Shown: one piece after another, positions 49,301 through 61,735 of the stretch
How the letters are laid out: every line of letters starts with the position of its first letter
Position numbering within the stretch: position 1 is the stretch's first letter
DNA from: Chamaelirium japonicum
Lineage: Eukaryota > Streptophyta > Magnoliopsida > Liliales > Melanthiaceae
Length of the DNA stretch: 64,000 nt
Direction: 5' to 3'
NCBI GenBank assembly: GCA_947650365.1
Contig: OX393550.1
Span: 94,902,951 to 94,966,950, forward strand
Notes under the pieces: generated by a model
Told to the model about the DNA's origin: nothing
The model's input: the letters and a program-made list of their open reading frames with translations, nothing else
Database searches by the model: none
Made by a program: the position numbers and the translations under genes

Positions 49301-50533
49301 AATAAGCCTCGAGTCGGAATTGTAAAGAGACCAGTTGTGAAGAACTCTTCTTGGAAGGTCAGCATAACTCATGCTGGACTCGCTCTCAAAGATGTACTCG
49401 TCCATTTCTTGGACAGAGGGCTTGTAATATGCAGGCAATGGGTAATCATTGGCAATCTCAGCTTCACTGATCTTGATGTAGATATTTTTTTGGGAAGTCA
49501 ACGAACAACGGCCTCTTTGCTGCTTCATCATTCTCCACTCTTCCTCCTCCTGCAACAATCGTGCTAGTTTCTCATCCTCATCGTCATTAATTTCCAAGTT
49601 TTTGCCCTCTTTAATCTTCAAGCTTCCTTTTGCTACCTTTGTTGGCAACTTGGTAAGTTCTGCTCTAATTTTACATTCATCTCTTAAAGCAACAAGAGCT
49701 GGCAAAGAGGCCAAACTCACACCATTATTCTCTGAGGCCTCATCCAACCCAATTAGCTGGTTGTATATGAAATCACCAAGAGAGATCACAAAATCTCTAC
49801 TACTAAATCCATTAGAAAAACTCTTGGTTCCACTCAAAGAGCGGACAACCGCAGCAAGCAGTTCTTCAAGGCTCACATCTGGACGTCCACCGAGAGATTT
49901 GGCTAACTTCCTGTAAACCTCAACACAAACACGGGCCTTCTCCTGGAAATGATCATAGAACTTTTTGTAATTGCTCGCAGGCTTCACACATTCATAGTCT
50001 GCAATTTCAGTTGAAACCCACACTACAGGATTCCCTTCGTCATAACCAGAAATTGACCAAGACTCTATCCGGCCAAAACCTTCACATCTAACTCCCCTTT
50101 CCTTCTCTTTCTCCAAATCGTCATCCATGGGCATGATAAGAGCAGTGATGAAACTATCATCAATTTCAGACATTTCAAAAGGTTGTGGATTTCCATCAGC
50201 ATCATGTAAGATGAAGTCCAAGAGTTTTCTACACGGTGGGAGATCATCAGGACCAAGTTTGGTGAGGACAACAGCAACTTTCTCTTCCTCTTCGTAACGG
50301 TTTTTCTTAGTTTCAACAAGTGATGATTTCTCAGATAATCTAACAGATTTTTCCTTAAAATCTGAACATGCAGCTGCTCGCTTTGGCCTCTTGCGAACAA
50401 CAGGCTTTTCACCATTCTCAAGGTTGTTCTGGCTCAATTCCTTTGTACTTGGTACTGTTGCATCTTCCGTTTGAGCATCATCTGTAGTTTTGTTTTTCTT
50501 GGCCGAAGATCCTCCTCTGCCCTTCCTTTTCAT
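37341..50533 (-). CDS. MET1: MET1-type maintenance DNA (cytosine-5) methyltransferase
   Basis: Plant DNMT1 orthologue. It copies CG methylation onto hemimethylated DNA after replication in the nucleus, using S-adenosylmethionine. Coding exons (minus strand): 50533-49056, 48656-47159, 47014-46850, 46756-46558, 46468-46357, 46210-46063, 45940-45743, 45610-45332, 45091-44930, 44838-44620, 37481-37341. All introns are GT-AG and phases agree; the total of 4,599 nt gives 1,532 residues, the usual length. Domains: basic N-terminus, RFTS1 (~100-235), RFTS2 (~365-600), acidic run (~667-685), BAH1 (~735-865), BAH2 (~910-1040), methyltransferase (~1092-1520). Motifs seen: DIFAGCGGL (1098-1106), PPCQ with catalytic Cys1199, ENV (1239-1241), QSRKR (1281-1285), GNAVPPPLA (1506-1514). 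The start follows an acceptor-like TTTTAG|GT, so a 5'UTR intron is likely. Oddities: the last intron is 7.1 kb, and GFRDSY replaces the usual GFPDSY (residue 1489). Confidence 0.97.
37552..37888 (-). mobile_element. TRIM-like element in the MET1 last intron
   Basis: Read on the minus strand, two LTRs (about 37888-37780 and 37662-37552) begin TGTTAACG and share ATAGTCCCACAT, ACCCGGGTTT and GGTGTGAGGGTATCTAA. A primer-site-like TGATTTCAGAGCTGG follows the 5' LTR. The interior contains a doubled CACACGGAGCACGCGTGG unit. The flanks AAATC / AAATT are nearly alike. It lies only about 70 bp from the last MET1 exon. Confidence 0.82.
38092..38345 (-). mobile_element. LTR fragment with primer-site remnant
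   Basis: TCTGACACCACTTTGG (38092 on) is the complement of a tRNA primer site. The following AGCGGAAGCGTGAACTAGG and AGAATCCACCAAG patches match, with divergence, the piece at 42690-43960. This is an old copia-like LTR remnant read on the minus strand; its outer limits are not fixed. Confidence 0.5.
38346..39869. other. MET1 intron sequence, unclassified
   Basis: A short near-repeat (CTTGAAGTCCACCAAATTAC, twice near 38490-38545) is visible. Nothing else was identified. Confidence 0.35.
39870..42213 (+). mobile_element. Copia-type LTR and satellite-like leader in the MET1 intron
   Basis: A probable LTR (about 39870-40029) starts TGTAGAG, has a TATATAAGAAGAGG motif and ends TTCGTAACA. A primer site TGGTATTAGAGCC follows at 40030. 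The next 2.1 kb are pyrimidine-rich degenerate tandem repeats in two zones: about 40430-40990 (CTGCAGCCCGCC, TCTTCCG, CGGCC units) and about 41050-42110 (TTGCGCCCTTGCACTC, TCGGTCCGCC, ACGCTCTACCGG units). The repeats leave long open frames in all plus-strand phases; these are composition artefacts. A shorter version of the first zone follows the LTR at 54784. No gag or pol remnant is visible. Confidence 0.75.
42217..42578 (-). mobile_element. TRIM-like pair of LTRs in the MET1 intron
   Basis: Two related LTRs (42217-42324 and about 42451-42578) read on the minus strand share GGGTATC and the CCCGCATTCG/CCCACATCGG segment. Each is followed on its left by the complement of a primer site (TCTGATACCA at 42205 and 42441). 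The repetition of the LTR-primer-site unit suggests a tandem arrangement rather than a single element. Confidence 0.7.
42830..43826 (+). mobile_element. TRIM element with a MITE inside its 5' LTR
   Basis: LTRs run 42830-43597 (this span includes the nested MITE) and 43719-43826. They begin TGTTGAGAATAGTC and end GTAACA, with a primer-site-like TTGTATCAGAGC at 43598. The exact 5-bp duplication CTTGA lies at 42825-42829 and 43827-43831. It is the same family as 33617-33929. Confidence 0.88.
42867..43518. mobile_element. MITE nested in the TRIM LTR (probable hAT)
   Basis: The ends CTATGCAGTCAAAGTCGG and CGATTTTGATAGCATAG are imperfect inverted repeats. Flanking GATGGGAG / AGTGGGAG fit an 8-bp duplication with two mismatches. 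Inside, ACTAGTCGG and GACTAGTC motifs recur near both ends. It split an LTR whose two halves are recognisable on either side. Confidence 0.7.
43950..44216. mobile_element. PIF/Harbinger (Tourist)-like MITE
   Basis: The element starts GGTTGTGTTTGGCCAAG and ends CTAAGCCAAACACAGTT. These are inverted repeats flanked by the 3-bp duplication TAA, the PIF/Harbinger preference. The 267-bp body is non-coding. It lies near the 5' end of the MET1 last intron. Confidence 0.65.
46272..46355. repeat. (GA)n microsatellite touching a MET1 splice donor
   Basis: About 84 bp of GA with a few GGGA interruptions. On the MET1 strand it is (TC)n and begins at the third base of intron 5, so the donor reads AG|GTCTCTCTCT. 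The rest of intron 5 is only about 60 bp, so the repeat makes up more than half of it. Confidence 0.93.
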
Positions 50534-50821
50534 ACCTAAAAGTGAGATCCGACACAAAATGTAAGGAAACTAATAGTGTAATAAACTAATAATATGAAAG
50601 ACTAAAATGCAGCATAGCATAAATGAACTAGAACAAGGGAGGACATTGGATTCCAATCGTGTGCAACTAACACCAGATGAGAGCAATTCTACAGAAAATC
50701 ACTGAGCATTTTCCAAACAATCTCAAAATATATAGCTAGGAAAAGAACTGTGAACAAAATGTTTTGAAAAGATAACTGAGAAATGCCTGAATAGAAACAT
50801 ACATACATATAGAGGAAACGG
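50534..50821 (-). promoter_or_regulatory. MET1 5' flank, probable 5'UTR intron
   Basis: Immediately upstream of the chosen ATG the minus strand reads CTCACTTTTAG|GT, an acceptor-like context. The MET1 leader is therefore probably spliced, with its first exon lying further upstream. No TATA box or leader exon was identified with confidence between here and 54.7 kb. Confidence 0.4.
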
Positions 50822-51891
50822 GAAATGGGCAGTCACCCATTTAAATCCCTTGGGAGCACTGTTCTAAAAAGCGGTCCGGGCGGCCGCCTAGGCGGCCGCC
50901 TAGGCGTTTTAGGGGGTTGGCCGCTCCGCTTCAGCAAAAAGCGGCACTGCAGGCGGGTTGAACAAAGGCGGGCGCCTAGGCGGGATCCGACCCGCCTAGG
51001 CGCCCGCCTAGGCGGGTAAAAGGCGGGCGCCTAGGCGGTCTCACTGTATACAATTGCTTGAGGAAATTTTTTTTTTCTGTAATGAATTTTCTGTTTCTTC
51101 ACCATATGCAATTGCTTAAGGAATTTTTTTTTTCAATGTATTGTGATGAAATGTTTAAGAAGCTTTTATGATTTTTTACTATATTGGTTCTTGTATGGTA
51201 TGAGTTTGGATAGAATTTGGATAACAATATATGATTGGTTGGAATTTGGGTACATCACAAAAAAGTTGGAGTACAACTGTATTATCTGGAAGTTAGAGGG
51301 ACAATCGGATATAGGTATTGAGGTAACCATACCGAAATACCCCTACCCACCCAATCCTCTCCTCCCTTTTCATAAAACCTTTATATTCAGATCGGTAGTT
51401 TTGATGTTTGCATATGTAAAACTTTCTAATATTGTTTTTTTATATAGAATTATGAATTTATATATATATACATACATATAGAATATATATAATATATTTT
51501 ATATAGATGGGCGCCCGCCTTTTTCTCCGGGCGCCCGCCTAGTCGTCCGCCTTCCGCCTTCCGCCTTGAAACCACTTGACCGCCCGTCTTCCGCCTTCCG
51601 TTTTTTAAAACATTGCTTGGGAGTTTTAGAATGTGCTGATTTTTTTGCGAGCATAAGCACCTTATCTTAGATAGAACACCCACAAAAAATCAGCACACCT
51701 TATCTTAGTTAGCAGTTTTAACGAACATCCGTTGTAACTGTTAACCTGAAATATAACATTTGATTCCCCTAAAAGTTTTAGAATGTGCTGATTTTTTGTG
51801 GGTGTTCTATCTAAGGTAAGATGCTTATGCTCACAAAAAATCAGCACATTCTAAGACTCCTAGAGGCATCAAATGGGTGACTGCCCATTTC
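50822..51891. repeat. Long foldback element H1 upstream of MET1
   Basis: The ends GAAATGGGCAGTCACCCATT and its complement (about 51871-51891) are inverted repeats. Further inverted pairs lie inside (TTTTAGAATGTGCTGATTTT and its complement; GATAGAACACCCACAAAAAA and its complement). A hAT MITE (50857-51615) sits in the left arm. Without it, the element is about 310 bp. Confidence 0.8.
50857..51615. mobile_element. GC-rich hAT-type MITE nested in H1
   Basis: The ends CACTGTTCTAAAAAGCGG and CGTTTTTTAAAACATTG are flanked by the exact 8-bp duplication CTTGGGAG (50849-50856 and 51616-51623). Both ends carry GGCGGCCGCCTAGGCG-type palindromes that include NotI-like sites. The middle (51050-51500) is AT-rich. 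The family is the same as at 53822-54222. Confidence 0.92.
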
Positions 51892-51933
51892 ATCGAAATA
51901 GGCCGCCAGCCTATACAATATATATATAGAGAG

Positions 51934-51983
51934 AGGAATGCTTAGGTGCGGTCTGTAGTCCACAGCCATCCAACCGCACCTAA

Positions 51984-52055
<72 letters not shown>

Positions 52056-52056
52056 G
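51934..52056. repeat. Small hairpin plus (TC)n and (TA)n
   Basis: GAATGCTTAGGTGCGGT (51936 on) and ACCGCACCTAAGCAT (51974 on) form a short stem-loop. A (TC)n run (51987-52039) and a short (TA)n run leading into H2 follow directly. Confidence 0.75.
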
Positions 52057-53090
<1,034 letters not shown>

Positions 53091-53821
53091 ATACATACAT
53101 ACATACATACATACATATGAGAGAGAGAGAGAGAGACCAGAAGAAGGAAGTATATAATGATAAAACTTGAACTTATAGAAAAGGAATTAAAGAATTAAAT
53201 GTAAAATGAAAAACCTATGAAATTGTAGGCATAAATCAGTAACAATAAGTAATATAAAGTATAAACAAAGAAACATGAAGTCCAATAGAAGGATGACAAA
53301 AAAGATCAAAAACTCAACAACATGAAGTATGGATTTGATACAGAAAGAAAACAAGAATCAGACAGTAAGAAGCTAGACAGGGTACTATTTACTAGCAGAA
53401 GAACCATAACCACAATGAATAAGCTACAACACACCTATTTAGGGTAATAAAAAATTTTATCAAACACTAAAATCTGACAAGCCAAGAACCCTCTAAAATA
53501 GAGTTCAGAAAAGAAGGTGTACATACTACTCATAAAAGTTATATCAAGACAATGAGAAAATCTATATTAGTTAGAACAAAATGTATGCCCAAAGGCCCCA
53601 AACAAAAGTGCACAAGGTTCTTTTCTCAATGAAGAGAGAAGAAAATGGAAGGCCCACTAACATCAAAAAGGGTAAAAGCAGAAAACAAAAATTTGTGTAG
53701 ATCAACTTTGCTGTATCAGAAAAGATAGGTCTTACATATTATTATTTAACTTCAGCATAAATCATGTGATATCAAGCCTATTTGAACCACAAGTGGCTGA
53801 TATTATCCTTTTCCACTCATG
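53091..53821. other. AT-rich intergenic, upstream of MET1
   Basis: Nothing recognised apart from (CATA)n and (GA)n runs at 53091-53137. The MET1 first exon or promoter may lie in or beyond this stretch, but no element can be fixed. Confidence 0.3.
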
Positions 53822-54222
53822 CAGTGTTCTAAAAAGCGGTCTAGGCGGCCGCCTAGGCGCTAGGCGGCCCCCCACCGCCTCGCCTAGGCCCTAGGCGCTC
53901 CAGAAAAGCGGCCAAGCTCCCAGGCGGAGCTAGGCGGCCGCCTAGGCGGGCTGAGGCTGGCCAGGCGGACCATGTTTGCTTTTGTTCTTGTTAATCACTC
54001 AATCTTGAATTATGGTTATATACTTGTTCTTTAAAATAATGGTTTGGGATAATCTTGAACTTATATTAATTTTTAAACATATATATATATATATTATATA
54101 ATATGAAAATAATAATTAAAATAATTAAAAAAAATGCAAAATGCCTAGGCGCCGCCTAGGCCGCCTAGGCGCTAGGCGGCCCCCCACCGCCCGACTAGCG
54201 CCTAGCGCTTTTTAGAACCTTG
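53822..54222. mobile_element. GC-rich hAT-type MITE, second copy
   Basis: The ends CAGTGTTCTAAAAAGCGG and CGCTTTTTAGAACCTTG are flanked by the exact 8-bp duplication CACTCATG (53814-53821 and 54223-54230). The arms are dense in CTAGGCGGCCGCCTAGG-like palindromes and the centre is AT-rich. The family is the same as at 50857-51615. Confidence 0.93.
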
Positions 54223-54230
54223 CACTCATG

Positions 54231-54783
54231 GGGAAAAAATCTGCCAGTACTAGTACAAGTGTACAACTGACCAGATGCATTGCCATATCAGCACTAGCCT
54301 ATACCATTTCAGCTTGTTAGCAAGTACAAGGCTCTTTCATTTAAGGATTTAGCTGTACTAGCCCAAAATTGGATGACTTAGAGTTTTATTCAAGCTGGTA
54401 CAAGACAGGAGCTTTCTTTGCTTTTCACACTTGCATTTCAACAAAATTGACAAAGAAAAGGGAGAAGAAACAAGAGAAAAATAAAGAAAAGAAGGCTATT
54501 GCAGTGTCAATATTTTTGGTGTAGCTATAATCTATATTTCATGTTACGTGGGGGGAAATCACTTGACATGATAATTTATATCTGTTTCATTTTAAAAAAA
54601 AAAAAAGATAAAATCTTTTAACTCGAGTTTTTTTATCCGCATCACATATCTGAGTGTCCATACAAGGCATACATTTAGTGGATGGCATTTCTAAGCATGT
54701 ATGTCCGATTTTCAATTTTAGATTTTTTTTTTGTATAGCAATTTTTAGAGCAATGGATTTCCTAATCGAATGGGCTTTACTCC
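54231..54783. other. Intergenic, nothing recognised
   Basis: AT-rich and without coding signatures. Confidence 0.35.
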
Positions 54784-57490
54784 TGTTAATGTATATTGTT
54801 GGGTTATACATATGAGTTAGGTGTACATGACTCATTCCCTACACATGTATATGCCTATATATTCGTGGTTACTTGCCCTAATAAGAATCGTCCATCATTC
54901 TCCCAAACCCTAGCCGTCTCTCTCTCTCTCTCCTAGGGTTGTGGTAACATGGTATCAGAGCGGGTTTAATCCCCTCACCATCACCTTCCGATGCCTTCCT
55001 CCCTGATCCGACGACCTTGCCTGCACCCGCGACGAGCCCGTCGCCTTACGCTCTGCGTCCGAGCCCGCGCTCGGCACTCCCACGCCCAATCGGCCCTCCA
55101 TCGGTGTTAGTCGGCCCCTCCAGCAGCCCGCGGTCTTTCGCCTGCCCTCCTGCTGCCCGCCGACTATTCGTCGGCCCTCCTACAACCTACCGGTCTTTTG
55201 TCAGCCCTTCTTGCAGTCCACCAGCTATCCGCCGCTCTTCCTACAGCCCATCGGTCTTCCACCAGCCCCTCTTGCAGCCCACCAACCCTCTACCAGCTCT
55301 CCTACAGCCCCCCGACTATCCGCCAACACTCCTGCAGCTCGCCAGACCTTCTGCAGCCCGCCGACTATCCGTTGGCCCTCCTGCAGTCAGCCGATCTTCC
55401 GTCAGTCCCTCCTGCTGCCTACTAGCCCTCCGTCAGACCTCCTGCAGCCCGCCATCAGCCCTCCTGTAGCCCGCCAACTATTTGTCGGTCCTCTTGCAGC
55501 CTGTCGGTCTTCCATTAGCCCCTCCTATAACCCACTGCCGGTCTCCTATAATCCGTCAACCTTTTCTGCAGTCCTACCGGTCTTTCCGTCAGCCCTCCCT
55601 TACCTATCGACTCCTTGCTACCCGCGCCACATAGCTCGTCTTTCTACCGATAGAGTCTTTGCGTCTTCTGCAGCTCTCGATGACTTCTTCAAATCAATCA
55701 TCGATGGAGACTCCTGTATAGACAACTCTTGTACAGTTCTTGACGACCCCACTCGAGCAGACAAAAGACTTCCTTCCTGTCTCGACTGATTTTCCCTTGG
55801 TCACGATTGCTGACTGGACTGCGTGATCTGCCACCTTCTAGAGTGTCTTGGACACGATGATTATGCAGGTTCTACACTTGCTCCTACTGATATCTGGAGT
55901 CTTCTGACACCTGGAACCTGCATAATCATCGCGTCCGGACGTTTTTGGTTGCCTCGATTGACCGCTTGCTTCAAGCTAACCTAATCACCTTTACTAATGC
56001 GACAGTGCTCTGGTCTCATCTCGTGGAACACTTTGAGGAGCAGAGCGGAGCCCGAAAGTATCAGCTTCTCTCTTAGGCTCAGTCTGCTCAGCAGGGAGAG
56101 CAAACGATTCAGCAATATCACAGCCTTATGAGTGGCTACTGGCGTGAGCTCCGGGCTTTGGAGTCTCCTCAGCTAGAGGAGTTCAGAATCAGTGCCTCCT
56201 GGCGCGAGCGGCAGTTCTTTCGGGAACAACGACAGCTCTACCAGTCTCTCCCCTCACGGGACAACTGATCTATAGGGATCCCCTTCCTTGCTTTAATGTT
56301 GCTGTAGCTGAGCTTATTGCCGATGAGACCCATCTTGACACTGTTGCAGCTCGTCGGACCTCGATACCCTCTAGTTTTAAGGGTGTTCTTACAGCTACTC
56401 CACCTAAACGACCCACTTCCATTGCTCCGCTCTCTCGTGCTCCCTCCCGTTCCTCTAGCGCGTTCGGTGGCCCGTCTGACACTCGGAGGTGCACCCACTG
56501 TGGCAAGCCGCAGCACACAATCGACTCATGTTAGCAGCTTCATCTAGAGAAGCGTAACAGACCACCTAACCGTGGTCGACCCACTGCTGCAGTTGCTGAC
56601 ACCCCTACTGTTGTTGTTGCTATGACAGATCGCCTTTAACGTCTCGAGATGCGCCTTGAGCAGTTCTTTCTACAGCCTGGCATTGGCTCATCTGGCTCTT
56701 CCAGACCCTTAGCCTTCTCTGTCACCTCGGGTACGTCTTGGATTATGGACTCTGGAACCTCTCATCACATGACTCCGGACCACTCCATCCTTACTGCATG
56801 CTCACCTGCCTCCCACCTTTCTCCAATCCATACTGCAAATAGCTCCTTTTTAGCCATTTCGCAGATTGGGTCCATCACTACCGCCTCAGACCCTACTGGC
56901 ATTCTCTCTCTACCTTTTGTCTTGCACACACCTCAGCTTTGCATGAATCTAATTTCTATTAGCAGCCTGTGTGATTCCGGCATGACAATCATTTTTTCTT
57001 CCTCTTCGTGTGTTGTGCAGGATCCACGCTCAGGACAAAGGATTGGTGCTGCTAGTAGGACTGGCGGACATACCACCTGGAGTATATTGGTCTCCTGTGC
57101 TACTTTCTTGGCCTGGAGGTTGCTAGGGGTGCTCGAGAGATTATGCTTTCTCAACAGAAGTACACGGCTGACATCCTGAATCGTTCTGCTCTTTCTGATT
57201 GTCAGACAGTTGACATTCCTCTTGAGTTTCATGTGAAGCTCCGTCCTGCTGATGGTGAGCCCCTATCAGATCCTACCAGATACCGGGAGATAGTTAGTCA
57301 GCTTGTCAATTTTTGCATCACTAAGCCGGATATTGCACATGCAATAAGTATTCTTAGCTAGTTCGTGGATGCACCTCACTCGGCTCATTATGCTGCCCTT
57401 TTTCGAGTCCTTCAGTATCTACGAGGCACTATTATCAAGTCGCTTCTTTTCTCTTCGATCTCCTCAATGAAGACAATTCCATTCTCTCCA
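54784..57490 (+). mobile_element. Copia LTR retrotransposon fossil
   Basis: The 5' LTR (54784-54949) begins TGTTAATG and ends GTAACA. An initiator-Met primer site TGGTATCAGAGC follows at 54950. A pyrimidine-rich degenerate tandem-repeat leader (about 55020-55640) comes next. Gag-like sequence with a zinc knuckle (CTHCGKPQHTIDSC, about 56493) follows, then a protease-like DSGTSHHMTPDHS (about 56750), and a reverse-transcriptase C-terminal part (QQKYTADILNRSALSD, about 57150). A clear 3' LTR was not found. It is broken in several places, and the age cannot be estimated from LTRs. Confidence 0.85.
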
Positions 57491-57957
57491 AACATGTATA
57501 GGTAAAAAAAAATCGGTTCTCTTCCTTTCAAAACGATAAAAGAAAGAACCTAAACCCATATCGACCGATACCAACCAGTATCCAAGCCCGACCATCCTGA
57601 GACCAATACCGTGATTTCAAGTCTTGATGTGAGGTTTCAAATTTAATAATACTTCTCAAAACATTAACAGTCATCCAAGAGGATTTATTTGGATAATGTA
57701 CTCGTAATAGTAGGAACGTTTCGCAAATGTCTGAAGCTATCCATGATAGTCTCAAAGTGTTGGATCTTTAAGATACACGTTTACCTAAAAGAAATCCAAT
57801 GTTGAAAGAAAAGACTAAATCTTGATAGATGCTCCTAGCTTCAATTTGTAATATTGGATATATATTCCATTAGCTACTCAACTCTAGTTTTAAAAACTAG
57901 CATATCATAAATACTTAATGGGAACACCAATTATCTTTTTGGAAGACATTAATCATA
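57491..57957. other. Intergenic, nothing recognised
   Basis: No domain, splice signal or repeat boundary is supported. Confidence 0.35.
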
Positions 57958-58335
57958 ATACAAATTACAAATACCACTTCTATAAATTTCACATTGGTCT
58001 CGCTAAACTATGCAAAAGGGCGGGGTTTTTTTATGAAACTAGTAAACGGTGAAAGCTAAATGACTTAAATACCCTCGTTTCAAAAAAACACAAGTTAGTG
58101 TTTAAAAAATACATAAGTCTTATTGGGAATGGTATTTTTGGGACAAAAGTTAAGTTAGAGAAAGTTGGCGGAGGGGGTTAAGATGCAAACGGAGCACAGC
58201 TGAGGGAGTCAAGTTGTTAAAAGAAAACTTGGGGGCTCAATGTGAAATTTGGTGTATAGTATTGGTGGTGGTGGTGGGTGTGCGTGTGTGGTGGTGGTGG
58301 GGGTTGGGGGGGTGGGGGGTAATTTGTAATTTAAT
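57958..58335. repeat. Foldback MITE-like element related to 764-1045
   Basis: Both arms contain AAATTTCACATTG in inverted orientation. The right arm carries GATGCAAACGGAGCACAG, matching the CTCCGTTTGCAT motif of the element at 764-1045. A G/T-rich simple-sequence patch (GGT and GT units, 58263-58320) interrupts the right arm. Confidence 0.5.
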
Positions 58336-58367
58336 ATTGTTAGTCATATGTATAACCTAGTGCATAT

Positions 58368-58800
<433 letters not shown>

Positions 58801-60652
58801 GTCACAATCAACAAAAGTTACCAAATTCATGCTCCTCTCAATCATTGATTTATTAAAATACTCATGTTTTACTTCAAGATTTCTTCAATGCCAACCCTCT
58901 TTTCATGAGATTTTTAGATCGTTGGTGTTATCTTTCAATTCATTTCTTCATTCTTTTATGACTCCTGTTGGTTAATTAAGCACATCTTCTACCATCCACT
59001 AAATTGATCCCCAAATCCATGCCAAAGGAAACACCAACTCTCAAGGCAAATGTGTAACTACTTTACCCAATATCCGACATAATGATGCATGAGGGTTTTT
59101 CATTCCTGTCAAGTTCACTGAACATATCAAATTACATCAATCACAAGTAAGGGCGTCAAGGAACTGAGCATAAGTGTATTCTATACTCATTTTAGGCCAT
59201 TTATGGATACAGTTCATATATCTGACTCGGGTCAAATATTCATACCCATATTTCAATATCCACATTTTTCCAAATTTCTCGAGTGAATGTGCAGACCAAA
59301 TATTTAATTATTAAACATCTGATATTTTTGGGATAGTTATCTAACATTGAAATCAGAAAAAAGATTATGTTGTTTGGGTTCATTACTTTGTGGTTTCCAT
59401 GTACTAAAAACTGTTCATATTGTTTGTATTCATAATTGCCTGTATTTGATCAATATCGATATGTGCTTGGACCAAATACAAAAATAGTCTTCAACATCTA
59501 ATTAACATCCATGCAACTTGTTATAACCATTGAAGGAGAACTATATGAATGTACCTATATCTGGTATGTAACCACTATGTTTGTATCCCTAATTGCAATT
59601 GACCAAGAAAGGTGGAGATTTTCATTGACATCAGATGAGAGACAATCTATTGAAGTTGAAAGAAAGGGAAAACTGCAAGGGAAAAGACCATTTCTTATTT
59701 TGAAAACAACAAAGTATATAGCCCATGGATGCACCACAAAACAATTTAATGCACTAAATGCCAGGAACTAAAACTAATGAAGGTGGAAAGGAAGATACTC
59801 GTTCATATGAAATGATATAGTCTAAATTATCAAGGACAGCACTTTCAAGTTCACTGCAATTAAAAGCACTTAAATGCAATCTATGGGAATAGCCTTCTTA
59901 TCACAAATGAGTTCATTGATTTATTCAACAGTGGGAACCATAGGATATGCAAGTAAAACATTTCACGAAGATTAACACGCAAGTAATTCATAAAGGAAGC
60001 ATTCCTTTGCACTAAAAAATGATGAGCATCCTTTTTCTTAGAACGGCCCAATAAATGAAATGCTAGCATTTTCCTTTCAGAATGAAAGCCCTGATAAGTG
60101 CTATCAACTCAAGAACAAAAATTTTGATCCACTTTTTTTTCATCACTCTTCTAATAAGCTTTTATAGAATGACGGATATAATTAGGCACAAAGATCTATA
60201 TACAAATATTAATAGAGTTGAACCTATAGATTCTGCTGAACCTGGATTCCGTGCCATAACCCCCTTTAATACCTGAAAAGTACAAACTACGACAAGCATC
60301 AGAAAATAGGTCATGTGCACTGATCAACTAGACAATGCTTAACAAATATGAAAAAGTAAAAAGATATTTAGGGAAAAGAGACAGCAGAACATGTATGCAG
60401 AAACCATTGGGGACCATGAATACTGCATCATCATTTTGGAGAAAGCTTTTATATGTTACAACGATGAACTAGACAATGGTTAATGAACACAAAAAAGTAA
60501 GAACATATTAGGGGAGAAAAGCAGGAAGCCCAATATTAATCCAGGACTCCTTGATCTTTATGAAGACCATCACCAATATGCGGTTAAGGACAAAATGTTT
60601 AGCGGAAATTGGCGTCTAGTCCCTGAAACAGTTCTTGTTTAGCGTTAAGGAA
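58801..60652. other. AT-rich intergenic DNA
   Basis: No recognised gene. Open frames of 60-86 codons lack conserved motifs or plausible splice partners. Confidence 0.35.
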
Positions 60653-60886
60653 CAGTGTTACCAAAATCACGGACTTTTTGAAAAAGTCTCGTTTTAATCG
60701 CGACTTATTCCCCAAACGTTTGCTACGAAAATAAGTCATCATTTTTTCAAAAAGTTTGGATTTTTTGAAAAAATCGCAAATTACGCGCATTAATCACAAA
60801 TTAAGCATTTTTTTCCCGATTTTTCTGATTTTTTCCCGTTTTTTTCCCTTGCCGACTTTTTCCCGATTTCCGACTTGGTAACATTG
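60653..60886. mobile_element. hAT-type MITE, GTTACCAA family
   Basis: The ends CAGTGTTACCAA / TTGGTAACATTG are flanked by the exact 8-bp duplication TTAAGGAA (60645-60652 and 60887-60894). The 234-bp body is full of CCCGATTTTT and complementary GAAAAAATC motifs. Confidence 0.9.
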
Positions 60887-61735
60887 TTAAGGAAAGCTAA
60901 TGTTTGCCTTTAGCGTTAACTGTTAAGTCCCTCCCTAATGTTTACCTTTAGCGTTGAGTCCCTCCCTAATTTTTGCTCCAGTGGGGGATGCTCCATGTGC
61001 ATTTGGCTCGTCCTATTTGTCTTTACACACAACCATGACAGGTGCATCTCATCCATACCTTTTTTAAATTCAATCCGATGGTCGAGATCCATCTGTAAAC
61101 AATAGGGAACGGTTGAGATGCATCCGATTTGTGCTTTACACACTGCCAAAATAGGTGCATCTCACACATACCCTTTATACATTCAATCCAACGATCGAGA
61201 TGCATCTACTGGTGTATTACAGTATTTGTTTGTGAGATGAGCTCAAAAAGTCAACAAGGATCCCTAGCAAAAACTATTCCATGCCCAGGGACCTGATATA
61301 AAACAGTGTTTGTTTATGTCCTTATTGCAAGTCTGGACTTATCCTAGGGACTGGTCACTAAGGGCTCCAAACTTATATATGTAGTTTTTCTTATGTGGGG
61401 TGGGTTCTAGTCAGACTATGCCAATTTCATTCCCAATCATGTAGCGGAGCGGAATATGGAACAAATAGTAGGCACATGCAATACACATGGGAAAGAAAAT
61501 GATAGCTAAAGGGACAAGTTTTGCCACACCACAGAACACAATGCTACCATAGCCACGTTGGGGACAAGACTACAAAGAAGGGCTAAAACTAGGCTATGAA
61601 AGGTCATGATATGAGAACATACAAGCTTAATGAAACCAAAGTAGTACTTTGTTAAAGGATATGACACAAACAAAATGCATATATGTATCACTACTTCATA
61701 TATCATTTGCACATTAAGATCAATAAACATAGTAT
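60887..61735. other. Intergenic with a diverged local duplication
   Basis: Two patches near 61005-61095 and 61125-61210 share a GGTGCATCTCA(T/C) motif followed by ATTCAATCC and GA(G/T)ATGCATC-like text. It is a local repeat with no gene. Confidence 0.4.

Noticed and set aside
49040-50557. MET1 start 24 nt further upstream (extra MCRISLLG)
   Set aside because: That stretch reads across an acceptor-like TTTTAG just before the chosen ATG and is not MET1-like.
55017-55789. Open frames of 75-190 codons before the copia gag
   Set aside because: Same repeat-type leader as in the MET1 intron; composition artefact.
59511-59771. 86-codon open frame
   Set aside because: No recognised motif, no splice partners, AT-rich context.
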